A DNA stretch of 5,647 bases from NCBI GenBank assembly GCA_913774725.1, contig CAJYIG010000036.1, positions 1 through 5,647 of the forward strand. Reading direction: 5' to 3'. This DNA comes from an uncultured Curtobacterium sp. GTDB lineage: Bacteria; Actinomycetota; Actinomycetes; Actinomycetales; Microbacteriaceae. The position numbers were made by a program, and so were the translations under genes. The notes beneath the pieces were generated by a model, which saw only the letters and a program-made list of their open reading frames with translations, did no database searches and was not told the origin of the DNA. Position 1 is the first letter of the stretch. Each line of letters opens with the position of its first letter. Below are positions 1 to 5,453 of the stretch, piece after piece.

Positions 1-1
1 T

Positions 2-922
2 ATGGAGGAGTGGGGCGCTTTGCAGCGGGCGCGGTCGGAGAATCGGTTGCACGTCCGAGCGTTCTCGATGATCTTCTCCCCCGCGCCACTGATCGCGGCC
101 GCTGGTTCCATGGACGACTACCTCGACGGACTCGAGGCGAAGGGAATCCACCCGGATGACGGTGACGATCGCCTCCGCCTCTGGGGCATCAAGCTCGTCG
201 TTGACGGCGGCGTCGAGGCAGCCGCGCTCCGTGAGCCCTATGTCGGCCGACCGGACTTCACCGGCACTCTGCTGATGACGCCCGACGGCCTGACGGATGC
301 ACTGCGCGCCTGCGTCACCCGCGGCTGGCCCGTCGGCACCCACGCCTGCGGGGACGCCGGAGTCGACGCGTTCCTCGACGCCGTCCAGCGAAACGTCGAC
401 AACGGCATCCAGCACGGACACGGCCAGGTCGTCATGGAGCACGGTGCGCTCATGGACGCCGACCAGATCGCACGAGCAATCGCGCTCGACGTGCACATCA
501 CCGCCCAGGAAGCACTCCGAGATGGGCTGATCAACCCGTTCGTCGAAGCATGGGGGCAGGAGCGGGTAGCAGCGATGTTCCCCTGGCGGGAACTCCTGAA
601 CGCAGGCGCATCCGTCAGCGCCGGCACCGACCACCCCATCAGCCCTCTCGACCCGATCGCCGGCATACTCGGCATGACGACCCGACGTACGACGCTCGGG
701 ATCCTCGGCGCAGAGCACGCATGCACCAGAGACGAGGCGCTCGAGCTCTACACACGCGCCGGCGCGGAGCTCCTCGGACACGACCTGACGGGAACGATCA
801 CCCTCGGAGCACCAGCGGACTTCGCCGTCTACCCGGTCGACCTGCACCACGCCCCCGATGAAGCACTCGCCAAGACCCGTCCGACGCTGACCATCCTCGC
901 CGGTGAAGCGCTGAAATGTTAG
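2..922 (+). CDS. YtcJ-like amidohydrolase (amidohydrolase family 3), C-terminal part, 5' end outside window
   Basis: This is the C-terminal ~306 residues of a metal-dependent hydrolase of the amidohydrolase superfamily, YtcJ-like branch (relatives include N-substituted formamide deformylase). Such proteins are usually about 530-560 aa, so roughly 230 residues with the N-terminal HxH metal site should lie upstream. The ATG at position 2 is probably internal, because the frame is already in mid-domain there. Visible family landmarks (numbered from position 2) are WGIKLVVDGG around K64, the HACGDAGVDAFLDA block with H114, the MEHGALMDADQIAR block with H147, and the SAGTDHP block with D210, the expected catalytic/metal aspartate. 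The C-terminal TGTITLGAPADFAVY returns to the small beta-sandwich typical of the fold. Members hydrolyse amide-type C-N bonds in the cytoplasm; the substrate cannot be told here. It converges on the regulator gene, with 35 bp between the stops, so it is probably not in that operon. The family call is secure, the substrate unknown. Confidence 0.9.
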   Translation: MEEWGALQRARSENRLHVRAFSMIFSPAPLIAAAGSMDDYLDGLEAKGIHPDDGDDRLRLWGIKLVVDGGVEAAALREPYVGRPDFTGTLLMTPDGLTDALRACVTRGWPVGTHACGDAGVDAFLDAVQRNVDNGIQHGHGQVVMEHGALMDADQIARAIALDVHITAQEALRDGLINPFVEAWGQERVAAMFPWRELLNAGASVSAGTDHPISPLDPIAGILGMTTRRTTLGILGAEHACTRDEALELYTRAGAELLGHDLTGTITLGAPADFAVYPVDLHHAPDEALAKTRPTLTILAGEALKC

Positions 923-940
923 GAAGGATCTCAATAGGCT

Positions 941-957
941 GTCGTCCAGCGGACAAC
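941..957 (-). terminator. Small hairpin between the convergent stop codons, possible weak terminator
   Basis: GTCGTCC (941-947) and GGACAAC (951-957) form a 7-bp stem with a 3-nt loop. Read on the minus strand all seven pairs form (one is G-U); on the plus strand one C-A mismatch remains. It starts directly after the stop codon of the regulator and lies 18 bp after the stop of the amidohydrolase. No U-run follows on either strand, so if it terminates transcription it does not do so by the classical intrinsic mechanism. It could equally be a 3'-end stabilising hairpin or chance. Confidence 0.3.
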
Positions 958-1593
958 TCAGAGCCGGCGGAGATTGATCCACACCGCACGGGCGGGCCGG
1001 TCGGACACGTTGCTCACGAGGTGCGCCCGACGAGCACTGAACTGCGCGACGTCCCCGGCGGCGGCGGAGAAGATCTCGCCGCCGAGCTGCAGCTCGAGCT
1101 CGCCCTCGAGCACGACCCCGATCTCGTCGCCCGGGTGCTGCGACGGGGTCCGGGCGTGCGAGGTGTGCGGGTCGAAGTCGTCGACGTACACCTCGATCCC
1201 GAGGTCGGCGCGGTAGGCCGCGGTCCGCCGGTGCAGACCACCGTCGGTGACGTCCCGGATCTGGTCGCGGAACTCGACGATCGGTGAGTCGTCCGCGCCG
1301 CTTTGCGCGAAGAGCGTCGTGATCTGGACCCCGAGGGCGCGTGCGATGGCGTGCAGGGTCCCAAGCGACGCGGTGGCCCGACCGCGCTCGACGGTGCTGA
1401 GCATCGACAGGCTCAGCGACGTGCGCTCGGCCAGGTCCTGGAGCGTGAGCTCGTTCTTCTGCCGCAGGGCCCGGATCCGCTCGCCGATGCCGGCCACGAC
1501 CGCGTCGAGGTCGTCGCCGTCGGGCGCTGGGGCCGCGTCCGGACCGGCACTGGTGGCGGTCACGTCCGCGCTGGTCGGGGTCGATGCCTGCAT
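958..1593 (-). CDS. XRE-family transcriptional regulator with C-terminal cupin sensor domain
   Basis: This is a 211-aa one-component regulator. Residues 1-30 are a low-complexity Ala/Pro/Asp-rich tail. Residues ~35-94 form a HTH_3/XRE domain: LTLQDLAERTSLSLSMLS is the helix-turn-helix, followed by TVERGRATASLGTLHAIARA. Residues ~134-208 form a cupin_2 beta-barrel with HPGDEIGVVLEGELELQL (H153, E157, G164) and a second motif ending H191-L-V-S-N195. The first motif has only one His of the usual HxH, so metal binding is uncertain and the barrel may simply bind a small ligand. XRE/cupin proteins commonly control neighbouring catabolic or transport genes and often repress themselves. Here the gene is divergent from the permease-hydrolase-MFS operon across 144 bp, so local control of that operon is the obvious inference. 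The ATG at 1593 gives the full domain set, but its upstream GATGATGGGTGC is a poor Shine-Dalgarno sequence, so a start further inside the N-terminal tail is possible. Confidence 0.93.
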   Translation of the reverse strand: MQASTPTSADVTATSAGPDAAPAPDGDDLDAVVAGIGERIRALRQKNELTLQDLAERTSLSLSMLSTVERGRATASLGTLHAIARALGVQITTLFAQSGADDSPIVEFRDQIRDVTDGGLHRRTAAYRADLGIEVYVDDFDPHTSHARTPSQHPGDEIGVVLEGELELQLGGEIFSAAAGDVAQFSARRAHLVSNVSDRPARAVWINLRRL

Positions 1594-1636
1594 GCACCCA
1601 TCATCGTCGGCGCGGCACCCGCGGAGCGACGGGTGC
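1594..1636. promoter_or_regulatory. Candidate operator: repeated GCACCC half-sites (two direct, one inverted)
   Basis: GCACCC occurs at 1594-1599 and 1615-1620, exactly 21 bp apart (two helical turns). Its inverse GGGTGC is at 1631-1636. The second and third copies form a perfect 7-bp inverted repeat (GCACCCG 1615-1621, CGGGTGC 1630-1636) with an 8-bp spacer. The cluster lies between the regulator start codon and the likely promoters, where an autoregulatory operator or a leader hairpin would be expected. Binding by the adjacent XRE protein is inference. In such GC-rich DNA short GC motifs recur by chance, so confidence is modest. Confidence 0.35.
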
Positions 1637-1643
1637 GCCAGTG

Positions 1644-1672
1644 TTCACACACGGAAACACGGTTGCAACAAT
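1644..1672 (+). promoter_or_regulatory. Candidate sigma70-type promoter for the permease operon
   Basis: TTCACA at 1644-1649 matches the -35 consensus at 5 of 6 positions. AACAAT at 1667-1672 matches the -10 consensus at 4 of 6, and the spacer is exactly 17 bp. Transcription would start near 1679-1680, leaving a ~58-nt leader with a good ribosome binding site. A weaker minus-strand pair (TTGCAA at 1668-1663 and AACACT at 1645-1640, 17-bp spacer) overlaps it and could serve the regulator gene, so the two promoters might be mutually exclusive. This is pattern matching only. Confidence 0.4.
1662..1669. promoter_or_regulatory. Perfect palindrome GTTGCAAC in the divergent promoter region
   Basis: GTTGCAAC is an 8-bp perfect palindrome overlapping the candidate -10 region of the permease promoter. 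It is enclosed by a wider 6-bp inverted repeat, TTCACA (1644-1649) and TGTGAA (1672-1677), although the two do not share a centre. A direct repeat ACACGG (1649-1654 and 1657-1662) lies just to the left. A dimeric repressor bound here would block transcription. It is the alternative to the GCACCC cluster as binding site of the XRE/cupin regulator. Confidence 0.35.
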
Positions 1673-1725
1673 GTGAATGTAACTTTTCGCATCAGAGTGA
1701 AACACCCTGCTCGGTCCCGATCCGC

Positions 1726-1731
1726 AGAGGA
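1726..1731 (+). promoter_or_regulatory. Ribosome binding site fixing the permease start
   Basis: AGAGGA lies 6 nt before the ATG at 1738. The frame stays open far upstream (to about 1303), but the upstream part overlaps the regulator and has no permease character. This site therefore decides the start at 1738. Confidence 0.75.
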
Positions 1732-1737
1732 CACCTG

Positions 1738-3156
1738 ATGACCACCCATGCCGCTCCCCCGTCGCCGCCCACCAGCGCGCCCGCGCCCACCGTGCTCTCC
1801 GTGGGATTCGGTGAGCGACTACCCGCCGGACGCACTGCGCTCTTCGCCGTCCAGCACCTGCTCGCCCTGACCGGTATCTGGGTCTTCCCGAATGTCATCG
1901 GCAACGCGCTGAAGCTGTCGTCCGACGAGGTCGCCCTGATGATCCAGGCGTGCTTCCTGCTCACCGGCGTCGTGACGATCCTGCAGTCCAGCCGCGTGCT
2001 GAAGCTCCCGATCGTCCAGGGGCCGACGGCGGCGTTCATGGTCGCGATCATCTCGTCGGGCGCCGCTTACGGACCCGGGACGGCCTTCGGATCGATGGCG
2101 GTCGCAGGGCTCGTCTTCATGCTGCTCACCGTCCCCCTCAAGCGCTTCGGGCTGTTCGGGCACGTCAGCGCCTTCGTCTCCTCGCCCATCGTCCTCGGCA
2201 CGCTGTTCGTCATCATCGGGGCGCAGCTCGCGTCCATCGGGGCCGGCGGCTGGTTTGGCACGGCCGGGACGCCGTCCTACGGGGTGCTCGCGCTCGTCGT
2301 AACGATCGCCACCGGCCTGACCGTCCTGCTGTGCCTGGTCGTCGGCACCGGGATCCTCAAGCGGGGTGCGATCTTCTGGGGGATCGTCGGCGGCAGCGTC
2401 GTCGCGCTCCTGGTGGGGCAGTGGTCCTTCCCCGACCTGACCGCCGCTCCCCTGGTCGGGGCGCCGCACCTGCTGCCGTACGGCTTCGGGGTCTCCCTGC
2501 CCGTCGTGGTCCTGATGCTCGTCGCGTACCTGCAAGCGGGTACCGAGTCCATGGGCATGTACACGATGATCGCCAACTGGGGCGGCGAGACCGTCGACAC
2601 CGCCCGGGTGAACCGCGGATTGTTCGCCGAGTTCGCCGGCACGGTCCTTGGGGCGTTCTTCGGCGGTATCGGAACGACGTCCTACCCGGAGAATGCCGGC
2701 ATCGTCCGGGTCTCCGGCATCGGCAGCCGGTTCGTCACAATGACCGCCGGGGGCGTTGCCGTCGCCCTGGCCTTCTTCCCCCCGGTGAGCCTGTTCCTCG
2801 CGGGGATCTCCGGTCCGGTCCTGTCCGCGGCGACCACGATCCTGTTCGGGATCATCGCGGTCAGCGGCATCCAGATGCTCGCAGCGGTGCGCTGGGACGA
2901 CCTGAACCTCGCCGTCGGCGCCACCGCATTCATCGTCGCCCTCGGCACGCAGTTCATCCCGACCACGATCTCGTCGGCACTGCCGCCCTCGGTCGCCACG
3001 GTCGTGACCAGCCCGATGATGATGGGCATGTTCCTGCTGCTCGGCCTGCACGGGGCGATCAACCACGGAATCCGACCACTCCTCGCTCGTCGGGGTCAGC
3101 CCCGCCGGGTCGTCACCACGCTCGTCCCCCGCACCGAAGGGAACACCCCCGCATGA
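1738..3156 (+). CDS. NCS2/NAT family nucleobase:cation symporter (uracil-xanthine permease family)
   Basis: This is a 472-aa inner-membrane permease, close to the usual length for the nucleobase-ascorbate transporter family (UraA fold, 14 TM segments, 7+7 inverted repeat). After a Pro/Ala-rich cytoplasmic tail (1-25), TM1 carries the family's QH motif (Q39-H40 in VQHLLALTG). TM8 has the conserved glutamate E270 in AGTESMGMY, which contacts substrate in UraA and UapA. The NAT signature follows at 318-327 as ENAGIVRVSG: E318, N319 and G321 are conserved, while the usual Thr is Ser326 and the usual Arg/Lys end is Gly327. Family members import uracil, xanthine, uric acid or related purines with H+ or Na+. 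The changed signature and the hydrolase next door make a non-standard heterocycle possible. It is the first gene of the operon and its stop overlaps the hydrolase start (ATGA). The family is certain, the substrate is not. Confidence 0.93.
   Translation: MTTHAAPPSPPTSAPAPTVLSVGFGERLPAGRTALFAVQHLLALTGIWVFPNVIGNALKLSSDEVALMIQACFLLTGVVTILQSSRVLKLPIVQGPTAAFMVAIISSGAAYGPGTAFGSMAVAGLVFMLLTVPLKRFGLFGHVSAFVSSPIVLGTLFVIIGAQLASIGAGGWFGTAGTPSYGVLALVVTIATGLTVLLCLVVGTGILKRGAIFWGIVGGSVVALLVGQWSFPDLTAAPLVGAPHLLPYGFGVSLPVVVLMLVAYLQAGTESMGMYTMIANWGGETVDTARVNRGLFAEFAGTVLGAFFGGIGTTSYPENAGIVRVSGIGSRFVTMTAGGVAVALAFFPPVSLFLAGISGPVLSAATTILFGIIAVSGIQMLAAVRWDDLNLAVGATAFIVALGTQFIPTTISSALPPSVATVVTSPMMMGMFLLLGLHGAINHGIRPLLARRGQPRRVVTTLVPRTEGNTPA
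3136..3143 (+). promoter_or_regulatory. Ribosome binding site of the cysteine hydrolase inside the permease 3' end
   Basis: GAAGGGAA lies 9 nt before the ATG at 3153, within the last codons of the permease. Together with the ATGA stop/start overlap it supports 3153 as the hydrolase start and suggests coupled translation. Confidence 0.65.
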
Positions 3157-3869
3157 CCACGATCACCGTCCACGGCACCCAGCGCACAGCCGACCCGCAG
3201 GGGCCGCTCCGAGACTGGTTCGACCCCACGTACACCGCGATCGTGTCGATCGACATGCACGAGGGACACCTGTCCGAGGACCCGGCGTGCCCGTGCCCGG
3301 CACCCCGCGGCCGCGACATCGTCGGCCCGGTCGACGACTTCCACCGCGCCGCGCGAGCACTCGGCATCCCGGTCGTGCACGTCCGGTCCGAGCTGCGCGC
3401 CTCCGGCGTCGACGACGTCCGCGGCACGTCCGACAGCGCGTGGCGGACAACCTTCCCGCAGCACGTCGGTCCGATCCCTGGCGCCGATGAGCACGCGCTC
3501 GCCGGGAGCCGGTGGACCCGGTTCGTCACCGAGGTCGAGCCGCAGGACGAGGTCGTCACCGGCAAGAAGCGCCTCTCCGCGTTCTACCCAACCGACCTCG
3601 ACTTCCTGCTCCGCCAGATGGGCGTCCGAGCGGTGGTCCTCGACGGAATCATGGCCGACTGCTGCGTGCTCAACAGCGCATTCGACGCGTCGAACCTCGG
3701 GTATCGCGTGTCCGTACCGTCCGACCTGGTGCGCGGCACCGACGAAGGGCTCGAGCGCGCTGCGCTGTCGATGGTGTCGCTGCACCTGGGCGTCGTGACC
3801 GAGTCGGCCGAGCTCCTCGCCGCGTGGACGTCCGCCGCGGTGCGCAGCCCCGGGCATCCGACCGCGTGA
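3153..3869 (+). CDS. Isochorismatase-like cysteine hydrolase (amidase type)
   Basis: This is a 238-aa cytoplasmic alpha/beta hydrolase of the isochorismatase-like superfamily, which includes N-carbamoylsarcosine amidase, biuret hydrolase and RutB. The catalytic triad is visible: D34 in AIVSIDMHEGHL, K138 in VTGKKRLSAFYPTDL, and nucleophile C171 in GIMADCCVLNSAFDA. After the nucleophile come the usual NLGYRVSVPSD strand and a C-terminal helical tail. The Cys residue and lysine favour C-N bond (amide or ureido) hydrolysis over true isochorismate vinyl-ether cleavage. Oddities are a tandem Cys170-Cys171, an Ala168 where many relatives have Thr, and an early loop with Cys46 and Cys48 (PACPCPAPRG). 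It overlaps both neighbours by 4 bp, so it is the enzymatic core of the operon. By analogy with the RutG/RutB pair, its substrate is probably what the permease brings in or a product of it; that is inference. I cannot name the substrate. Confidence 0.92.
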   Translation: MTTITVHGTQRTADPQGPLRDWFDPTYTAIVSIDMHEGHLSEDPACPCPAPRGRDIVGPVDDFHRAARALGIPVVHVRSELRASGVDDVRGTSDSAWRTTFPQHVGPIPGADEHALAGSRWTRFVTEVEPQDEVVTGKKRLSAFYPTDLDFLLRQMGVRAVVLDGIMADCCVLNSAFDASNLGYRVSVPSDLVRGTDEGLERAALSMVSLHLGVVTESAELLAAWTSAAVRSPGHPTA

Positions 3870-5116
3870 CGACGACCGAGGAGCAGACCGCCCGCTCGGC
3901 GACCGGTCGGACCGTCCGCGGGTCGTCGCCCGTCCCCGCCGCCATGGTGACAGTCGGCACGATGGCCCTGGCGACCGTGCCCACGCCGCTCTACCCGTCC
4001 TACGCACGGACGTTCAGCATCGACGAGACCGGCACCACGGTGCTCTTCGCGGTCTTCGCCCTGGGCGCCGTGACTGGACTGTCCGTCGTCCGCGCGCGGC
4101 GCTGGGCACACTGGCCGGTCCGGGGTCGCATCGTCGCCGCCGCGCTACTCGGAGCCGCGGCAGCCATCATGCTCGCGGTCATCCCCGGTCTGCCGGCCTT
4201 CGTCATCGGTCGTCTGCTGAGCGGCCTCGGTGTGGGTATCGCCGCCGCGAGCTCCGTCACCTTCGTCACCGACCGCGCCCGCGGGAGCGGACGGCACGTC
4301 CGGTTCTGGGAGACCGTGGCACCGGGGCTCGCGATGGCCGGTTTGGCCCTCGGGCCCTCGGCAGCGGGTCTCCTGGTCGGAACCGGCGCCCTCCCACGGT
4401 GGGCGCTGTACGTCGCGGCGGCGACCGTCCTGACGACGAGCGCTGCCCTGCTCGCACCCCGTGCCTCCCGTCCGGTCGTGCCGGAGGCGACGCACGGCGG
4501 ACCGCCGCCGACGTCGGCTGCCGGCACGCTGAAGCGCACCGCGCGGTGGCCGGACCGTCTCGGCGCGTGTGCGGCCTTCGCCGTCACCGGTTGCTTCGGC
4601 GCGTTGACACCCCACCTGCTCGCCGCAGGCGACCGGCGGCCGAGCGTCACGGAGGTCGGCGTCGTCGCCGCCCTGCCGTTCCTTGCGGGTGCGGTCGGCG
4701 CCACCGTGCTGTCCGGATTCGGCCGGTGGGCCTTTCCGCTCGTGGTGACCGGGTTTGTCTTGGTCGCGGTCTCGACCGCGACGGCCCCGGGGACCGCGGT
4801 CGGCACCGCCGCGTTCGCCGTCGGGGCCGTGATCGCCGGCGCCGGCGCCGGCATCGTGTTCAGCCGGTCGCTCAGCTCCGCGCTACGGAACGCGAGCCCG
4901 GATCGGCGTGGCGCCGCCGCGTCCGACACGTTCACCTGCGCGTACCTCGGCCTCGCGGTACCCGTCGTCGCGGTGGGATCGCTGCTCGGACTCGTGCCGC
5001 AGACCGTAGTGATCGTCGCATTCACCATCGTCCTCGCCGGTGTCGGGACGGTCCTCCTGCTGCGTCCCGGTTCGCACCTCCGGGTAGCCCGGCGGCAATC
5101 GGACCTTAGTAGTTGA
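3866..5116 (+). CDS. MFS transporter, 12 TM, GTG start overlapping the hydrolase stop
   Basis: This is a 416-aa membrane protein of the major facilitator superfamily. Twelve hydrophobic segments can be placed at about residues 24-43, 56-74, 88-107, 111-133, 150-172, 179-198, 233-253, 264-284, 288-305, 311-334, 354-375 and 378-399, with a central Pro-rich cytoplasmic loop at 199-230. PTPLYPSYARTFS after TM1 and RLLSGLGVGIAAASSVTFVTD in TM4 are typical of actinobacterial MFS proteins. The loop between TM2 and TM3, where the GxxxDRxGRR motif normally lies, reads VRARRWAHWPVRGR, so the conserved Gly and Asp are lost. The start is taken as GTG 3866 because it overlaps the previous stop as GTGA and gives a short polar tail before TM1. 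No Shine-Dalgarno sequence is visible, so translation probably depends on the upstream gene. It may export a product or toxic intermediate, or import a second substrate; direction cannot be read from sequence. ATG 3943 would cut into TM1. Confidence 0.88.
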   Translation: MTTTEEQTARSATGRTVRGSSPVPAAMVTVGTMALATVPTPLYPSYARTFSIDETGTTVLFAVFALGAVTGLSVVRARRWAHWPVRGRIVAAALLGAAAAIMLAVIPGLPAFVIGRLLSGLGVGIAAASSVTFVTDRARGSGRHVRFWETVAPGLAMAGLALGPSAAGLLVGTGALPRWALYVAAATVLTTSAALLAPRASRPVVPEATHGGPPPTSAAGTLKRTARWPDRLGACAAFAVTGCFGALTPHLLAAGDRRPSVTEVGVVAALPFLAGAVGATVLSGFGRWAFPLVVTGFVLVAVSTATAPGTAVGTAAFAVGAVIAGAGAGIVFSRSLSSALRNASPDRRGAAASDTFTCAYLGLAVPVVAVGSLLGLVPQTVVIVAFTIVLAGVGTVLLLRPGSHLRVARRQSDLSS

Positions 5117-5243
5117 GGTTTTCAAACATCATCGATGCCTGGATACGGTCTCCGCCGCCCAGTCCATGAGCTGCCGCTCCACGACGCCGTCGTCGGTTCC
5201 CGTGATCGGACGACTGCCCGAAACGGTGCGTACGCTGCGGTCC
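5117..5243. other. Intergenic stretch after the operon, composition shift
   Basis: Directly after the MFS stop the sequence turns briefly AT-richer (GGTTTTCAAACATCATCG), unlike the dense GC of the operon. I see no T-tailed hairpin terminator; the only stem is a 5-bp ACGAC/GTCGT without a U-run. Both strands have open frames here, on the plus strand running in frame into the small gene candidate from ATG 5166, and on the minus strand ending at 5129. Neither is recognisable. Confidence 0.4.
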
Positions 5244-5453
5244 GTGAACACCGAAGACGAACTGACCAGCCCGGTCATGGATGGCGCTACCGACGCCTCC
5301 GACCATGCGAAGAAGCGTGGACTCATCGAACAAGCCCGCCAGGACCACCCCACCAGCGCCAGCGCACTGGTTCACGACCTGCAACACCGCGCACGGGAAA
5401 CCCATGTCACCGGACCAAACCAAGCCGACCACCCCACTCCCACGACGGAGTAG
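5244..5453 (+). CDS. Small hypothetical protein (69 aa), start uncertain
   Basis: This is an open frame with balanced amino acid composition: a polar helical stretch DASDHAKKRGLIEQARQDHP followed by TSASALVHDLQHRARETH. I do not recognise the family. It has no signal peptide, membrane segment or cysteine, and could be a small cytoplasmic or DNA-associated protein. GTG 5244 begins the part with protein-like composition; ATG 5166 in the same frame would add 26 residues (95 aa in total). No good ribosome binding site precedes either. Third codon positions are GC-rich but clearly less so than in the operon, which may mean a different origin. An overlapping frame on the opposite strand (5129-5353) is also open, so coding is a judgement rather than a certainty. 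Confidence 0.35.
   Translation: MNTEDELTSPVMDGATDASDHAKKRGLIEQARQDHPTSASALVHDLQHRARETHVTGPNQADHPTPTTE

Noticed and set aside
1303..1737. Possible N-terminal extension of the permease to an upstream in-frame ATG at 1303
   Set aside because: The extension is antisense to the regulator, has no family similarity, and crosses the promoter region; AGAGGA and ATG at 1738 give a normal-length permease.
1679..1737. Riboswitch (for example purine-type) in the permease leader
   Set aside because: The predicted leader is only ~58 nt and I see no conserved aptamer core or set of paired stems.
1819..3066. Long open frame (415 codons) on the minus strand opposite the permease
   Set aside because: Its product is almost entirely D, E, R, G and Q, the mirror of a GC-rich gene for a hydrophobic protein. 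It has no domain character, and the plus strand encodes a clear NCS2 permease.
1950..3152. In-frame open stretch upstream of the cysteine hydrolase, suggesting a much larger fusion protein
   Set aside because: The upstream part is an Arg/Pro/His-rich shadow of the permease; the domain starts just after ATG 3153, which has its own ribosome binding site.
1738..3869. Assigning the permease and hydrolase as rutG and rutB
   Set aside because: Only the families match. No RutA, C, D, E or F is visible, the regulator type differs, and the hydrolase active-site surroundings differ from RutB.
3096..4007. Minus-strand open frame (303 codons) opposite the hydrolase and MFS start
   Set aside because: Arg/Gly-rich composition without motifs; it is a high-GC shadow of the cysteine hydrolase.
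4000..5028. Minus-strand open frame (342 codons) opposite the MFS gene
   Set aside because: Thr/Ala/Arg/Pro-rich low-complexity product with no recognisable fold; a shadow of the membrane protein on the plus strand.
5106..5432. Minus-strand frame of 108 codons across the downstream region
   Set aside because: Gly/Arg-rich product overlapping the MFS stop, with no recognisable motif; the shorter minus frame at 5129-5353 is slightly more protein-like but also lacks supporting signals.
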